The notes: generated by a model from the sequence alone, not told the origin. 64,000 nucleotides of DNA from Rhodococcoides corynebacterioides NBRC 14404 (GCF_001894765.1 NZ_BCWV01000005.1:124001-188000); one strand, 5' to 3'; counted from the first letter of the stretch, positions 1-10,475 are shown. Translations and numbers: made by a program.

Positions 1-96
1 TCATGGAGCACACAGTAGCCACCGCGTCGTGACGGCGGGCGCACACCGGCCAGGTCCGTGCCCGGACACGGCCCCGGATGCCCTGCGGCCGAGCGG

Positions 97-102
97 TACG
101 TT
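97..102 (+). promoter_or_regulatory. -10-like hexamer of the Xaa-Pro peptidase gene
   Basis: TACGTT fits the actinobacterial TANNNT pattern and ends 6 bases before the ATG at 109. That is the distance expected if transcription begins at or next to the start codon, so the mRNA may be leaderless. No clear -35 box or Shine-Dalgarno sequence is visible. Bases 1-96 hold no gene I can assign; a TAG in frame at 16-18 could end an upstream gene, but too little is visible to say. Confidence 0.4.
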
Positions 103-108
103 CGAGTG

Positions 109-1203
109 ATGCTCTCCGCCGATCATGCCGCCCGCCGCGACGCCCTCCGTTCCCTCGTCCGCACCGAGGGATGGGACGCGATGCTGGTCACCGACCTGCT
201 GAACGTGCGCTACCTGACGGGGTTCACGGGATCCAACGCGGCGCTGCTGGTGTCCGCGTCCGACACGGCGGCGGGCGAGGACGGCACGGTGATCTGCACC
301 GACGGCCGCTACGTCACGCAGGTGGCCGCCCAGGTGCCCGATCTGCGGGCGGTGATCGACCGGGCGGGCCCGGTGCGCCTGCTCGCCGACACGCCCGCGC
401 GGCGGGTGGGTTTCGAGTCGCACGTCGTGTCGGTCGACGACCACGCTCGGTGGGCCGAGGCGGCGGACGTCGAGTTGGTGCGTGCCGCGCGCCCGGTCGA
501 GCAGTTGCGCGTCGTCAAGGACGAGGTCGAGGTCGCGCTGCTCCGGGAGGCGTGCGGGGTGGCCGACCGTGCCTTGGCCACCTTGATCGAGCGGGGCTCG
601 CTCAGGCCCGGTCGAACGGAGAAGGACGTGGGTCTCGAGCTCGACCACACCATGCTCGAGCTGGGGGCCGACGGCATCTCGTTCGAGACCATCGTCGCCA
701 CGGGCGCCAATTCGGCTGTCCCGCATCATCGTCCGGACGCCACGGTGCTGCAGCACGGCGATCTGCTGAAGCTGGACTTCGGCGCCGAGGTGGGTGGTTA
801 CCACTCCGACATGACGCGTACGGTCGTGCTCGGTGCGGCGCAGGACTGGCAGCGCGAGCTGTACGAGCTGGTGGCGCGGTCGCAGGCCGCAGGTCGGGAG
901 GCCCTCCGGCCGGGCGCCGAGGTGCGAGCGGTCGACGGCGCGGCGCGCGCCGTCATCGACGACGCCGGCCACGGTGAACTGTTCCTGCACGGCCTCGGAC
1001 ACGGCGTCGGTCTGGAGATCCACGAAGCGCCCGGAATCGGCGCCACCGGCACCGGTACACTGCTTGCCGGTGCAGCGGTGACGGTGGAGCCCGGCGTGTA
1101 CTTCTCCGGTCGCGGAGGCGTACGGATCGAGGACACGCTCATCGTCCGTGAGGACGAGCCGGAACTGCTCACGCTGACCAGCAAGGACTTCACCGTCCTC
1201 TGA
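109..1203 (+). CDS. pepQ: M24 family Xaa-Pro aminopeptidase/dipeptidase
   Basis: Cytoplasmic metallopeptidase that removes or splits residues next to proline, 364 aa. The N-terminal half is the creatinase-like domain (includes LNVRYLTGFTGSNAALL) and the C-terminal half is the pita-bread catalytic domain. All five dinuclear metal ligands of the M24 family are present: Asp223 and Asp234 (DFGAEVGGYHSDMTRT), His298 (HGLGHGVGLEIHE), Glu327 (VEPGVYF) and Glu341 (RIEDT). An upstream GTG at 58 would add 17 residues unlike the family. The ATG at 109 is preferred because it matches homologue length and sits just after a -10-like box. It lies upstream of efp and nusB, the order commonly seen in this group. 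Whether it prefers dipeptides or longer peptides cannot be told from sequence. Confidence 0.93.
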   Translation: MLSADHAARRDALRSLVRTEGWDAMLVTDLLNVRYLTGFTGSNAALLVSASDTAAGEDGTVICTDGRYVTQVAAQVPDLRAVIDRAGPVRLLADTPARRVGFESHVVSVDDHARWAEAADVELVRAARPVEQLRVVKDEVEVALLREACGVADRALATLIERGSLRPGRTEKDVGLELDHTMLELGADGISFETIVATGANSAVPHHRPDATVLQHGDLLKLDFGAEVGGYHSDMTRTVVLGAAQDWQRELYELVARSQAAGREALRPGAEVRAVDGAARAVIDDAGHGELFLHGLGHGVGLEIHEAPGIGATGTGTLLAGAAVTVEPGVYFSGRGGVRIEDTLIVREDEPELLTLTSKDFTVL

Positions 1204-1317
1204 CGGCCCCACCCCGCGCCCGCGTGCGGCGCGCGATGCGGTGTGCCGGACGGCGAGTCCGACGCGGGCGTGCACCACCCGGGATTTTCCACCGCGACAC
1301 GAGGAGATGCGAAGCAC

Positions 1318-1881
1318 GTGGCTTCCACCAGTGATTTCAAGAACGGGCTCGTCCTGAAGATCGACGGCCTGCTCTGGTCGATCATCGAGTTCCAGCACGT
1401 CAAGCCGGGCAAGGGCCCCGCCTTCGTCCGCACCAAGCTCAAGAACGTGACGTCGGGCAAGGTGGTCGACAAGACCTTCAACGCCGGCGTCAAGGTCGAG
1501 ACCGCGACGGTGGACCGCCGCGACATGACGTACCTGTACCACGACGGCAGCGACTACGTCTTCATGGACGGCGACACCTACGACCAGATCTCGATCGGCG
1601 AGGCCACCATCGGCGACGGGGCGCGCTTCCTGCTCGAGAACATGACGGTGCAGGTCGCCATGCACGAGGGTCTGCCGCTCTACGTGGAGCTTCCCGTCAC
1701 CGTCGAGCTCGTCGTCCAGCACACCGATCCCGGCCTGCAGGGTGACCGGTCCACCGGCGGAACCAAGCCGGCGACCCTCGAGACCGGCGCCGAGATCAAC
1801 GTCCCGCTGTTCATCAACACCGGCGACAAGCTCAAGGTCGACTCGCGTGACGGCAACTACCTCGGGCGTGTGAATTCCTGA
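1318..1881 (+). CDS. efp: translation elongation factor P
   Basis: 187 aa, the standard EF-P length with three beta-barrel domains. It binds ribosomes stalled on polyproline and promotes peptide bond formation. The domain I loop reads KPGKGPAF, with Lys32 at the tip that reaches the peptidyl-transferase centre. This PGKGP loop is the form described for actinobacterial EF-P that works with an unmodified lysine. No EpmA, EpmB or other modification gene is seen here. The start is GTG 1318 with GAGGAG at 1301-1306; an in-frame start at 1243 would add an atypical extension. It is followed directly by nusB, with its stop touching the nusB GTG. The 114 bases between the peptidase and efp hold no gene. 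Confidence 0.97.
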   Translation: MASTSDFKNGLVLKIDGLLWSIIEFQHVKPGKGPAFVRTKLKNVTSGKVVDKTFNAGVKVETATVDRRDMTYLYHDGSDYVFMDGDTYDQISIGEATIGDGARFLLENMTVQVAMHEGLPLYVELPVTVELVVQHTDPGLQGDRSTGGTKPATLETGAEINVPLFINTGDKLKVDSRDGNYLGRVNS

Positions 1882-2469
1882 GTGAGCGAGTCCGCCAAGA
1901 CCGGTCGCCCGGCACCGAAGAAGCTCGGCGCGCGGCACAAGGCGCGCAAGCGCGCCGTGGATTTCCTGTTCGAAGCGGAGGCGCGTGACCTCGACCCCGT
2001 GGCCCTGGCCGCGGACCGTCGTGCGCTCTCCGCGGAGGACGACGCCGTCGCTCCCGTCAACGTCTACACCGACACCCTGGTCGCGGGCGTCGCGGAGAGC
2101 CTCGACCGCATCGACTCGGTCATCTCCGACCACCTGCACCAGTGGACCCTGGCGCGCCTGCCGGCCGTCGACCGCGCCATCCTGCGCGTCGCGGTCTGGG
2201 AGTTGCTGAACGCGACCGACGTGCCGCCGGTGGTGGCCGTCGACGAGGCGGTGGAGTTGGCCAAGCAGCTCTCCACCGACGAGTCGCCGTCGTTCGTCAA
2301 CGGGGTGCTCGGTCAGATCGTGTCGGTGGCGCCGCAGGTTCGTGCGGCCGCCGCCGCTCGGCCGGTGGCAGAGCAGACAGCCGCCGCTCGGCCGGCGGCA
2401 GAGCAGACAGCCGCTGCCAGGCCGGCGGCAGAGCAGCGTGACGACGTTCCGGGGGAGCGGACCGACTGA
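1882..2469 (+). CDS. nusB: transcription antitermination factor NusB, with repeat tail
   Basis: NusB binds boxA RNA together with S10 (NusE) and supports antitermination and processing of rRNA transcripts. The first ~150 residues of this 195 aa protein are an ordinary NusB helical domain ([58 protein letters not shown]). The last ~40 residues are unusual: a tandem repeat of the decapeptide AAARP[VA]AEQT encoded by 30-base units (2350-2436), then a charged end. The domain is complete without this tail. The start is GTG 1882, directly abutting the efp stop, so efp and nusB are probably cotranscribed and coupled. Confidence 0.95.
   Translation: MSESAKTGRPAPKKLGARHKARKRAVDFLFEAEARDLDPVALAADRRALSAEDDAVAPVNVYTDTLVAGVAESLDRIDSVISDHLHQWTLARLPAVDRAILRVAVWELLNATDVPPVVAVDEAVELAKQLSTDESPSFVNGVLGQIVSVAPQVRAAAAARPVAEQTAAARPAAEQTAAARPAAEQRDDVPGERTD
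2350..2436 (+). repeat. 30-bp in-frame tandem repeat in nusB 3' end
   Basis: Three units, 2350-2379, 2380-2409 and 2410-2436 (the last missing one codon), each encode AAARP[VA]AEQT. The copies are nearly identical in DNA, differing at a few third positions, which points to recent slippage or unequal exchange. Because the unit is a multiple of three, copy-number changes leave the NusB frame open. Confidence 0.93.
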
Positions 2470-2501
2470 CACCGAGCGCCGTGCGCCGTCGGGCGCATTG
2501 C

Positions 2502-2507
2502 TAGACT
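2502..2507 (+). promoter_or_regulatory. candidate -10 box for the pyr operon
   Basis: TAGACT matches TANNNT and lies 19 bases upstream of the PyrR-binding loop, giving an untranslated leader of about 55-60 bases before the GTG at 2570. No convincing -35 box is visible. The placement is consistent with a leader long enough to carry the PyrR element but without room for a separate terminator. Confidence 0.35.
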
Positions 2508-2526
2508 CTGCTCGTTCGACATCCTT

Positions 2527-2558
2527 TAACGATCCGTCCCGTGAGGCGGAGAAGGAGG
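2527..2558 (+). promoter_or_regulatory. PyrR-binding RNA loop overlapping the pyrR ribosome binding site
   Basis: The leader contains TTAACGATCC, GTCCCGTGAGGC and GGAGAAGGAGG in that order. The core GTCCCGTGAGGC fits the conserved PyrR-binding loop (GUCCNGNGAGGC-like), and flanking CCG/CGG can close a stem. The Shine-Dalgarno AAGGAGG (2552-2558) is immediately next to the loop. There is no terminator hairpin between it and the start codon. PyrR with UMP would therefore be expected to block ribosome access, as reported for the Mycobacterium smegmatis pyr operon, rather than act by attenuation as in Bacillus. Confidence 0.82.
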
Positions 2559-2569
2559 TCCCGTTTCTC

Positions 2570-3154
2570 GTGTCCGACGACGAGAACGTTTCCCACCACA
2601 GCCGCGAGCTGCTGTCCGCTGCCGACGTCGGCCGGACCGTCGCCCGCATGGCGCATCAGATCATCGAGAAGACCGCCGTCGGGTCCGACGGCGCGCCGCC
2701 GCTGATCCTCATCGGCATTCCGACGCGGGGGGCGACGCTCGCCCAGCGCCTCGCCGACCGCATCGAGGAGTTCGCCGGCACCCGGCCGCCCGTGGGGTCG
2801 CTGGACATCACGCTCTACCGAGACGACCTGCGCACCAAGCCGCACCGCGCGCTCGAGCGGACCTCGATGCCGGACACGGGCGTCGACGGCGCCCTCGTGG
2901 TTCTGGTGGACGACGTGCTGTTCTCCGGCCGCTCGGTCCGTGCCGCGCTCGACGCGCTGCGCGACCTGGGGCGGCCCCGCGCGGTCCAGCTGGCGGTTCT
3001 GGTCGACCGCGGCCATCGCGAGCTGCCGCTCCGTGCGGACTACGTCGGCAAGAACGTGCCGACGGCGCGGTCCGAGGACGTGTCGGTGCTGCTGGTCGAG
3101 CACGACGGCCGGGACGGCGTCGAGCTCCGGTCCGCCGGGGAGGACGTCCGATGA
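2570..3154 (+). CDS. pyrR: PyrR, pyrimidine operon regulator / uracil phosphoribosyltransferase
   Basis: 194 aa phosphoribosyltransferase-fold protein. It senses uridine nucleotides, binds the pyr leader RNA, and in many bacteria also makes UMP from uracil and PRPP. The PRPP loop [18 protein letters not shown] is intact, as are the family segments [23 protein letters not shown] and [21 protein letters not shown]. The GTG at 2570 is chosen because AAGGAGG lies at the right distance upstream; the frame stays open further upstream but is not coding-like. It is the first gene of the pyr operon and overlaps pyrB by 4 bases. It probably represses its own operon through the element at 2527-2558. Confidence 0.96.
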   Translation: MSDDENVSHHSRELLSAADVGRTVARMAHQIIEKTAVGSDGAPPLILIGIPTRGATLAQRLADRIEEFAGTRPPVGSLDITLYRDDLRTKPHRALERTSMPDTGVDGALVVLVDDVLFSGRSVRAALDALRDLGRPRAVQLAVLVDRGHRELPLRADYVGKNVPTARSEDVSVLLVEHDGRDGVELRSAGEDVR

Positions 3155-4095
3155 GCCGGCATCTGTTGACCACGGCCGCCCTGAGCCGCGTCGAGGCCAC
3201 CGCGATCCTCGACGAGGCCGAGCGCTTCGAGCAGGCTCTGCTCGGTCGGGACGTCAAGAAGTTGCCGACTCTGCGCGGCAAGACCGTCATGACGGTCTTC
3301 TACGAGAACTCCACCCGCACGCGGGTGTCCTTCGAGGTTGCCGGCAAGTGGATGAGCGCCGACGTCATCAACGTCAGCGCCTCGAGTTCCTCGGCGTCCA
3401 AGGGCGAATCGCTGCGGGACACCGCGTTGACCTTGCGCGCCGCGGGGGCCGACGCCCTGGTGGTCCGCCACCCGGCGTCGGGGGCGGCGCACCGGATCGC
3501 CGACTGGACGGCGAACGCCGACGGCACGGGACCCGCGGTGATCAACGCCGGAGACGGTACGCACGAACATCCGACCCAGGCGCTGCTCGACGCCCTGACG
3601 CTGCGTCAGCGCCTCGGTGACATCGAGGGCCGTCGCATCGCGATCGTCGGCGACGTCCTGCACAGCCGTGTCGCCCGGTCGAACGCCACGTTGCTGGCGA
3701 CCCTCGGGGCGGAGGTGGTGGTCATCGCACCTCGCACCCTGCTTCCGGTCGGCATCGAGACCTGGCCGGTGACGGTGGCGTCGTCTCTGGACGCGGAGTT
3801 GCCGGCACTGGACGCGGTCATGATGCTCCGGGTGCAGGCCGAGCGGATGAACGGCGGGTTCTTCCCGTCCGCGCGGGAGTACTCGATCGGATACGGGCTG
3901 AACCAGCGCCGGTTCGAGTTGCTTCCCGAGCACGCGGTGGTGCTGCACCCCGGTCCGATGCTGCGCGGCATGGAGATCGGCTTCTCCGTTGCCGACGCTC
4001 CCGAAACCGCTGTCCTGCAACAGGTTCAGAATGGAGTACACGTGCGCATGGCCGTCCTGTTCCGTCTCCTCATCGGATCGGAGGAGACGCGGTGA
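3151..4095 (+). CDS. pyrB: aspartate carbamoyltransferase catalytic subunit
   Basis: Condenses carbamoyl phosphate and aspartate, the committed step of UMP synthesis. 314 aa, typical length. The carbamoyl phosphate loop [12 protein letters not shown] has the S-T-R-T-R residues at 54-58. Also present are [11 protein letters not shown] (the 80s-type loop), [14 protein letters not shown] and [11 protein letters not shown]. No regulatory-subunit gene (pyrI) is near, as expected outside enterobacteria and archaea. It overlaps pyrR and pyrC by 4 bases each, so translation is probably coupled along the operon. Confidence 0.98.
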   Translation: MSRHLLTTAALSRVEATAILDEAERFEQALLGRDVKKLPTLRGKTVMTVFYENSTRTRVSFEVAGKWMSADVINVSASSSSASKGESLRDTALTLRAAGADALVVRHPASGAAHRIADWTANADGTGPAVINAGDGTHEHPTQALLDALTLRQRLGDIEGRRIAIVGDVLHSRVARSNATLLATLGAEVVVIAPRTLLPVGIETWPVTVASSLDAELPALDAVMMLRVQAERMNGGFFPSAREYSIGYGLNQRRFELLPEHAVVLHPGPMLRGMEIGFSVADAPETAVLQQVQNGVHVRMAVLFRLLIGSEETR

Positions 4096-5384
4096 GCGTG
4101 TTGCTGCACCGAGTGCGTCCGTACGGTGAGGGCGAGCCGGTGGACGTCCTGATCGAGGACGGGATCATCACGCGGATCGAGGCGGACGTGGACGCGCCGT
4201 CGGCCGAGGTGGTCGACGGCGGGGGAGCGGTCCTGCTGCCCGGCTTCGTCGATCTGCACACCCACGTTCGCGAGCCCGGCCGGGAGGACACCGAGACCAT
4301 CGAGACGGGGTCGGCCGCGGCGGCGCGTGGGGGATACACCGCGATCTTCGCCATGGCCAACACCTCGCCGGTCGCCGATTCGGTGGTGGTGACGGACCAC
4401 GTGTGGCGTCGCGGTCGCGAGGTCGGGCTGGTCGACATCCACCCGGTGGGCGCGGTCACGGTGGGGTTGAAGGGCGCCGCACTCGCCGAGATGGGCACGA
4501 TGCACGCCGGCGACGCGGGAGTGCGACTCTTCAGCGACGACGGTCACTGCGTGGCCGATCCGCTTCTGATGCGGCGTGCGCTGGAGTACGCCGCCGGGCT
4601 CGGCGTCGTGATCGCGCAGCATGCGGAGGAACCGCGTCTCACCGAGAACGCCGTGGCCCACGAGGGCCCGACCGCCGCTCGGTTGGGTCTGGCGGGGTGG
4701 CCCCGCTCCGCGGAGGAGGCCATCGTCGCGCGGGACGCGATCCTGGCCCGCGACGCGGGTGCTCGCGTGCACATCTGCCACGCCTCCACCGCGGGGACGG
4801 TGCAGCTGCTGGACTGGGCGAAGAAGCAGGGCATCGCCATCACCGCCGAGGTCACCCCGCACCATCTCTTCCTCGACGACTCCCGGCTCGAGACCTACGA
4901 CGCCGTCAACCGGGTGAACCCGCCGCTGCGCGAGGCCTCCGACGTCGCCGCGCTGCGCGAGGCCCTGGCGTCGGGTGTCGTGGACTGCGTGGCCACCGAC
5001 CACGCGCCGCACGCGGAGCAGGACAAGTGTTGCGAGTTCTCGCAGGCTCGCCCGGGGATGCTCGGACTCGAGACCGCGCTGTCCGTGGTCGTCGCCTCGA
5101 TGGTCGAGACGGGCCTGCTGGACTGGCGCGGAGTCGCCCGGGTGATGAGCGAACGGCCCGCGGAGATCGTCGGGCTGACCGATCAGGGCCGTCCGATCGC
5201 CGTCGGCGAGCCGGGGACGGTGACCGTCGTCGATCCGGACACGCGCTGGACGGTCGCCGCGGAGGAGCTCGCCTCGCTGTCCGCCAACACTCCGTTCGAT
5301 GCGCTGGAGCTGCCGGCGGTCGTGACCACCACGGTGCTGCGCGGTCGCGTGACGCACCGACGCACGACGAGTGAGGTGTCCTGA
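4092..5384 (+). CDS. pyrC: dihydroorotase
   Basis: Zinc amidohydrolase that cyclises carbamoyl aspartate to dihydroorotate, 430 aa. Metal-binding signatures are [10 protein letters not shown] (His56, His58) and ATDHAPH (Asp303, His304). The long form with these motifs is the class I type that partners non-covalently with aspartate carbamoyltransferase in many bacteria. GTG start at 4092 overlaps pyrB by 4 bases. The stop shares one base with the next gene, a small membrane protein conserved at this position in mycobacteria. Confidence 0.97.
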   Translation: MSVLLHRVRPYGEGEPVDVLIEDGIITRIEADVDAPSAEVVDGGGAVLLPGFVDLHTHVREPGREDTETIETGSAAAARGGYTAIFAMANTSPVADSVVVTDHVWRRGREVGLVDIHPVGAVTVGLKGAALAEMGTMHAGDAGVRLFSDDGHCVADPLLMRRALEYAAGLGVVIAQHAEEPRLTENAVAHEGPTAARLGLAGWPRSAEEAIVARDAILARDAGARVHICHASTAGTVQLLDWAKKQGIAITAEVTPHHLFLDDSRLETYDAVNRVNPPLREASDVAALREALASGVVDCVATDHAPHAEQDKCCEFSQARPGMLGLETALSVVVASMVETGLLDWRGVARVMSERPAEIVGLTDQGRPIAVGEPGTVTVVDPDTRWTVAAEELASLSANTPFDALELPAVVTTTVLRGRVTHRRTTSEVS

Positions 5385-5914
5385 TGGATCGAGTACTGCT
5401 CGTCCTGGCCTTCCTGCTCTTCTGGTTGGCGATGATCGCGCTGATCCTGTGGGGTTGGCGCAACCGGCAACGACGTCAGCAGGACGTGATCGGTGAGCTG
5501 CCGGCCGTGCCCGCCGACCTCGGGGCCGTGCTCGTCCCGCCGTGCACGGGTCTCTACGTGGGCTCGACCATCGCACCGAGCTGGCAGAACCGCATCGCAG
5601 TCGGGGACCTCGGGCATCGCGCCACCGGCACCCTGACCCGCTACGAGGCCGGCATTCTCCTCGAGCGCACGGGGGAGTCCGCCGTGTTCGCGCCCACCGA
5701 GTCCCTGCGGGCGATCCGCACCGAACGGGGACTGGCGGGAAAGGTCATGACCCGCGACGGACTGCTCGTGATCCGGTGGGAACTGCCGACCGGCACCGAG
5801 ATCGACACCGGCTTCCGAGCCGACGACAAATCGGTCTACCCCGCCTGGGTGGACCGCCACGACACCACACCGGACGACGGTCCGGGCGATACCGACGAGA
5901 AGGAGACGGCGTGA
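5384..5914 (+). CDS. conserved membrane-anchored protein of the pyr operon, function unknown
   Basis: 176 aa. One strong N-terminal transmembrane segment (about residues 4-25, LLVLAFLLFWLAMIALILWG) is followed by a basic stretch (RNRQRRQ), which predicts a cytoplasmic C-terminal domain of ~145 residues. The soluble part has a beta-rich look (GTLTRYEAGILLERTGE, GLLVIRWELPTGTEIDTGF) that could be PH-like, but this is only an impression. The same slot between pyrC and carA is filled by a small membrane protein in M. tuberculosis (Rv1382, by recall). It shares one base with pyrC and overlaps carA by 4 bases, so it is made with the UMP enzymes. No catalytic motif is seen. Confidence 0.8.
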   Translation: MDRVLLVLAFLLFWLAMIALILWGWRNRQRRQQDVIGELPAVPADLGAVLVPPCTGLYVGSTIAPSWQNRIAVGDLGHRATGTLTRYEAGILLERTGESAVFAPTESLRAIRTERGLAGKVMTRDGLLVIRWELPTGTEIDTGFRADDKSVYPAWVDRHDTTPDDGPGDTDEKETA

Positions 5915-7065
5915 GCAAGCCCGACGCCGCGGCACTGGTCCTCGAGGACGGGCGGGTCTTCCGCGGAGCCGCGTACGGCGCCGTGGGACAGACCCTCGGC
6001 GAGGCCGTGTTCTGCACCGGCATGACCGGCTACCAGGAGACGTTGACCGACCCCAGCTACCACCGTCAGATCGTGGTCGCCACCGCACCGCAGGTGGGCA
6101 ACACGGGTTGGAACGGCGAGGACGACGAGTCCGTCGGCCCCGACGGGTCCGCGGACGACGCCCGCATGTGGGTGGCCGGGTTCGCCATCCGCGACGCGAG
6201 CCGTCGCGCCTCGAGCTGGCGCGCGACCGGCACGCTCGACGACGAGATGCGTCGACAGGACGTCGTCGGCATCGCCGAGATCGACACGCGTGCCGTGGTC
6301 CGTCACCTGCGCACGCGCGGGTCGATGAAGGCGGGCATCTTCTCCGGCGACGCGCTCGCCGACGTCGACACCCTCGTCGAGCGGGTGCGATCCCAGCCGT
6401 CGATGGCCGGAGCGGACCTGGCCGGCGAGGTCAGCACCACGTCGGGCTACGTCGTCGAGCCCGAGGGCGAGGCCCGGTACTCCGTCGTGGCGGTGGACCT
6501 CGGCATCAAGTCCAACACCCCGCGCATGTTCGCGCGGCGCGGTATCCGCGTCCACGTGGTTCCGGCGAACGCCACCATCGACCAGGTGCGCGACCTCGGT
6601 GCCGACGGTTTCTTCCTCTCCAACGGCCCCGGTGATCCGGCGACCGCCGATTCGGTGGTCCGCCTGACCGAGGAGGTCCTCGGCGACGGGACGCCGATGT
6701 TCGGGATCTGCTTCGGAAACCAGATTCTCGGGCGTGCGCTCGGCCGCGGGACCTACAAGATGAAGTTCGGCCACCGCGGACTGAACATCCCGGTGATCGA
6801 GCACGACACGGGGCGCATCGCGATCACGTCGCAGAACCACGGTTTCGCGCTCGAGGGCGAGGCGGGGGAGGAGTTCGACACTCCCTTCGGCCGCGCCGTC
6901 GTCAGCCACACCTGCGCGAACGACGGTGTGGTGGAAGGTGTCCGCCTGCTGGACGATTCGGCCTTCTCGGTGCAGTACCACCCGGAGGCGGCCGCGGGTC
7001 CGCACGACGCCGAGTACCTCTTCGACCGGTTCCTGACCCTCCTCGACAAGAAAGTCGGCAAGTAA
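5911..7065 (+). CDS. carA: carbamoyl phosphate synthase small (glutaminase) subunit
   Basis: Hydrolyses glutamine and passes ammonia to CarB, 384 aa. The N-terminal CPSase small-chain domain ([33 protein letters not shown]) precedes a class I glutamine amidotransferase domain. The catalytic triad is complete: Cys267 in [12 protein letters not shown], His357 and Glu359 in YHPEAAAGP. The frame is open much further upstream, but GTG 5911 overlaps the preceding stop by 4 bases and gives the family N-terminus. Feeds both the pyrimidine and arginine pathways. Confidence 0.98.
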   Translation: MSKPDAAALVLEDGRVFRGAAYGAVGQTLGEAVFCTGMTGYQETLTDPSYHRQIVVATAPQVGNTGWNGEDDESVGPDGSADDARMWVAGFAIRDASRRASSWRATGTLDDEMRRQDVVGIAEIDTRAVVRHLRTRGSMKAGIFSGDALADVDTLVERVRSQPSMAGADLAGEVSTTSGYVVEPEGEARYSVVAVDLGIKSNTPRMFARRGIRVHVVPANATIDQVRDLGADGFFLSNGPGDPATADSVVRLTEEVLGDGTPMFGICFGNQILGRALGRGTYKMKFGHRGLNIPVIEHDTGRIAITSQNHGFALEGEAGEEFDTPFGRAVVSHTCANDGVVEGVRLLDDSAFSVQYHPEAAAGPHDAEYLFDRFLTLLDKKVGK

Positions 7066-10000
7066 TGCCACGGCGTACCGACCTGAAGCACATCCTGGTC
7101 ATCGGCTCCGGGCCGATCGTCATCGGACAGGCCTGCGAGTTCGACTACTCCGGCACCCAGGCCTGCCGCGTCCTGCGCGAGGAGGGCCTGCGCGTCAGCC
7201 TGGTCAACTCCAACCCCGCCACGATCATGACCGACCCCGAGTTCGCGGACTCCACCTACGTCGAGCCGATCACGGCGTCGTTCGTGGAGAAGGTCATCGA
7301 GAAGGAGGCCGCGGCCGGCCATCCCATCGATGCCGTGCTGGCGACCCTCGGCGGTCAGACCGCGCTCAACTGCGCGGTCGCGCTGCACGAGCAGGGCATC
7401 CTGGCCAAGCACGACGTCGAACTCATCGGTGCGGACTTCGACGCCATCCAGCGCGGCGAGGACCGTCAGAAGTTCAAGGACATCGTGGCGAAGGTCGGCG
7501 GCGAGAGCGCCCGCTCGCGTGTCTGTTACACGATGGACGAGGTCCACGACACGGTGGCCGAGCTCGGTCTGCCGGTGGTCATCCGCCCGAGCTTCACCAT
7601 GGGCGGACTGGGCTCCGGCATGGCGTACACGTACGAGGATCTCGACCGGCTCGCCGGCGGCGGACTCGACGCCTCGCCGTCGGCCAACGTGCTCATCGAG
7701 GAGTCCATCTACGGATGGAAGGAGTACGAGCTCGAGCTGATGCGCGACAACCGCGACAACGTGGTGATCGTCTGCTCGATCGAGAACGTCGACCCCATGG
7801 GTGTGCACACCGGTGACTCGATGACGGTGGCGCCGGCGATGACGCTCACCGACCGCGAGTACCAGACCATGCGCGACCTCGGCATCGCGATCCTGCGCGA
7901 GGTCGGCGTGGACACGGGCGGCTGCAACATCCAGTTCGCGATCGACCCGGCGGACGGCCGTCTGATCGTCATCGAGATGAACCCACGCGTGTCCCGGTCG
8001 AGCGCACTGGCCTCGAAGGCGACGGGCTTCCCGATCGCGAAGATCGCGGCCAAGCTCGCCGTCGGCTACTCGCTGGACGAGATCGTCAACGACATCACCC
8101 GCGAGACCCCCGCCTGCTTCGAGCCCACGCTCGACTACGTGGTGGTCAAGGCCCCGCGGTTCGCGTTCGAGAAGTTCCCCGGCGCCGACGGCACGCTGAC
8201 CACGACCATGAAGTCGGTCGGCGAGGCGATGGCCCTCGGCCGCAACTTCACCGAGGCGCTGGGCAAGGTGCTCCGGTCGCTCGAGACCAAGGCCACCGGC
8301 TTCTGGACGGTGTCCGACGAGGTCCTGGCCGGTGAGCGTGCCCGCGACCTCGACGCCGTGCTCGCGGACCTGAAGGTCGCCACCGAAGGCCGGATCTACG
8401 ACGTCGAGCTCGCCCTGCGTCTGGGCGGCACCGTCGACCAGGTCGCCGCCGCGTCCGGCGTCGACCCCTGGTTCGTCGACGAGATCGCCGGACTGGTCGA
8501 CCTGCGGGCCCGTCTGGTCGATGCCCCGGTGATCGACGAGGACCTGTTGCGGCGTGCGAAGCATGCCGGTCTCTCCGACCGGCAGATCGCGGCTCTGCGG
8601 CCTGAACTCGCCGGCGAGGACGGGGTGCGCTCGCTGCGCCACCGGCTCGGCGTGCGGCCGGTGTTCAAGACGGTCGACACCTGCGCCGCCGAGTTCGAGG
8701 CCAAGACGCCGTACCACTACTCGTCCTACGAGCTCGATCCCGGCGCGGAGACCGAGGTCGCTCCGCAGACCGAGCGCGGCAAGGTGCTCATCCTCGGATC
8801 GGGTCCCAACCGCATCGGGCAGGGCATCGAGTTCGACTACTCCTGCGTCCACGCGGCCACCACGCTGTCCGCGGCGGGGTACGAGACCGTCATGGTCAAC
8901 TGCAACCCCGAGACCGTGTCGACGGACTACGACACCGCCGATCGCCTCTACTTCGAGCCGCTGACGTTCGAGGACGTGCTCGAGGTCTACCTGGCCGAGA
9001 AGGAATCCGGCCGCGGCGGCCCCGGCGTGGTGGGGGTGCTGTGCCAGCTCGGCGGTCAGACCCCGCTGGGCCTGGCGCAGCGACTCCAGGACGCCGGAGT
9101 GCCCATCGTCGGCACCTCGCCCGAGGCCATCGACCTCGCCGAGGACCGCAAGGAGTTCGGCGAGGTCCTCGTGGCCGCCGGCCTCCCGGCGCCGAAGTTC
9201 GGCACCGCGACCACCTTCGACGGAGCCAAGCGCATCGCCGGCGAGATCGGCTACCCGGTCCTCGTCCGGCCGTCGTACGTCCTCGGCGGGCGCGGCATGG
9301 AGATCGTCTACGACGAGGCGTCGCTGGACGACTACATCTCCCGCTCGACGGAACTGACGCCCGAGCATCCGGTGCTCGTGGACCGGTTCCTCGAGGACGC
9401 GATCGAGATCGACGTCGACGCGCTGTGCGACGGCACCGAGGTCTACCTTGGCGGGGTCATGGAACACATCGAGGAGGCGGGGATCCACTCCGGCGACTCC
9501 GCGTGCGCCCTCCCGCCGATCACCCTCGGCCGCACCGACATCGACGCGGTGCGGCGGTCCACCGAGGCGCTCGCCCGCGGCATCGGCGTGCGCGGCCTGC
9601 TCAACGTGCAGTACGCCCTCAAGGACGACGTGCTGTACGTGCTCGAGGCCAACCCCCGCGCGTCGCGCACGGTGCCGTTCGTGTCCAAGGCGACGGCGGT
9701 GCCGCTCGCGAAGGCCGCCGCGCGGATCGCCCTCGGCGCCACCATCGCCGAACTGCGGGCCGACGGTGTGCTCCCGGCGGAGGGCGACGGCGGACACGCC
9801 GCGTTCGACGCCCCGGTGGCGGTGAAGGAGGCCGTGCTGCCGTTCAACCGCTTTCGCAAGGCGGACGGCAGCAGCGTCGAATCGCTGCTCAGTCCGGAGA
9901 TGAAGTCCACCGGCGAGGTCATGGGCATCGACGCCGACTTCGGCACCGCCTTCGCCAAGTCGCAGACGGCCGCCTACGGTTCGCTGCCGCTGTCCGGCTC

Positions 10001-10475
10001 GATCTTCGTGTCCATCGCCAATCGCGACAAGCGCTCGATGGTGTTCCCGATCAAGCGGCTCGCGGACCTCGGTTTCCGCATCCTCGCCACCGAGGGCACC
10101 GCGGAGATGTTGCGCCGCAACGGCATCGCCAGCGACGTGGTGCGTAAGCAGTCCGACGTCGTCGCCGAGGGTGAGCGCACCGTGGTCGACCTCATCGAGG
10201 CCGGGGAGGTGCACATGGTGTTCAACACCCCGTTCGGCAACAACGGACCGCGGGTCGACGGTTACGAGATCCGCAGTGCCGCCGTCGCCCGGAACATCCC
10301 GTGCATCACCACGGTGCAGGGCGCGGCCGCGGCCGTGCAGGGCATCGAGGCGAGCATTCGGGGCGACATCGGAGTTCGGTCCCTGCAGGACCTGCACAGC
10401 ACGCTGGAGGCCTACTCGAACGCCGGACGGGGTCCGGCCGCCGGAGTGGCCGAGACGGCGGCAGTCTCGTCGTGA
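7065..10475 (+). CDS. carB: carbamoyl phosphate synthase large subunit
   Basis: Makes carbamoyl phosphate from bicarbonate, ammonia and two ATP. 1136 aa, somewhat longer than the ~1070 of E. coli. It is built from two ATP-grasp halves, each beginning with a pre-ATP-grasp loop ([22 protein letters not shown] near residue 5; [20 protein letters not shown] near 575). These flank the oligomerisation domain, with a C-terminal MGS-like allosteric domain from about residue 985 ([35 protein letters not shown]). The allosteric domain is where UMP-type effectors act in relatives. It shares one base with carA and overlaps pyrF by 4 bases. Confidence 0.98.
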   Translation: MPRRTDLKHILVIGSGPIVIGQACEFDYSGTQACRVLREEGLRVSLVNSNPATIMTDPEFADSTYVEPITASFVEKVIEKEAAAGHPIDAVLATLGGQTALNCAVALHEQGILAKHDVELIGADFDAIQRGEDRQKFKDIVAKVGGESARSRVCYTMDEVHDTVAELGLPVVIRPSFTMGGLGSGMAYTYEDLDRLAGGGLDASPSANVLIEESIYGWKEYELELMRDNRDNVVIVCSIENVDPMGVHTGDSMTVAPAMTLTDREYQTMRDLGIAILREVGVDTGGCNIQFAIDPADGRLIVIEMNPRVSRSSALASKATGFPIAKIAAKLAVGYSLDEIVNDITRETPACFEPTLDYVVVKAPRFAFEKFPGADGTLTTTMKSVGEAMALGRNFTEALGKVLRSLETKATGFWTVSDEVLAGERARDLDAVLADLKVATEGRIYDVELALRLGGTVDQVAAASGVDPWFVDEIAGLVDLRARLVDAPVIDEDLLRRAKHAGLSDRQIAALRPELAGEDGVRSLRHRLGVRPVFKTVDTCAAEFEAKTPYHYSSYELDPGAETEVAPQTERGKVLILGSGPNRIGQGIEFDYSCVHAATTLSAAGYETVMVNCNPETVSTDYDTADRLYFEPLTFEDVLEVYLAEKESGRGGPGVVGVLCQLGGQTPLGLAQRLQDAGVPIVGTSPEAIDLAEDRKEFGEVLVAAGLPAPKFGTATTFDGAKRIAGEIGYPVLVRPSYVLGGRGMEIVYDEASLDDYISRSTELTPEHPVLVDRFLEDAIEIDVDALCDGTEVYLGGVMEHIEEAGIHSGDSACALPPITLGRTDIDAVRRSTEALARGIGVRGLLNVQYALKDDVLYVLEANPRASRTVPFVSKATAVPLAKAAARIALGATIAELRADGVLPAEGDGGHAAFDAPVAVKEAVLPFNRFRKADGSSVESLLSPEMKSTGEVMGIDADFGTAFAKSQTAAYGSLPLSGSIFVSIANRDKRSMVFPIKRLADLGFRILATEGTAEMLRRNGIASDVVRKQSDVVAEGERTVVDLIEAGEVHMVFNTPFGNNGPRVDGYEIRSAAVARNIPCITTVQGAAAAVQGIEASIRGDIGVRSLQDLHSTLEAYSNAGRGPAAGVAETAAVSS

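Noticed and set aside
1-2649. Very long minus-strand open frame across the peptidase, efp and nusB
   Set aside because: Its translation is Arg/Asp/Gly/Val-rich with no family motifs, and it lies opposite three well-supported genes. GC-rich third positions in the real genes remove stops on the other strand.
6753-10397. 1200-codon minus-strand frame opposite carA-carB
   Set aside because: Same shadow effect: His/Arg/Val-rich sequence without domains, wholly antisense to carB.
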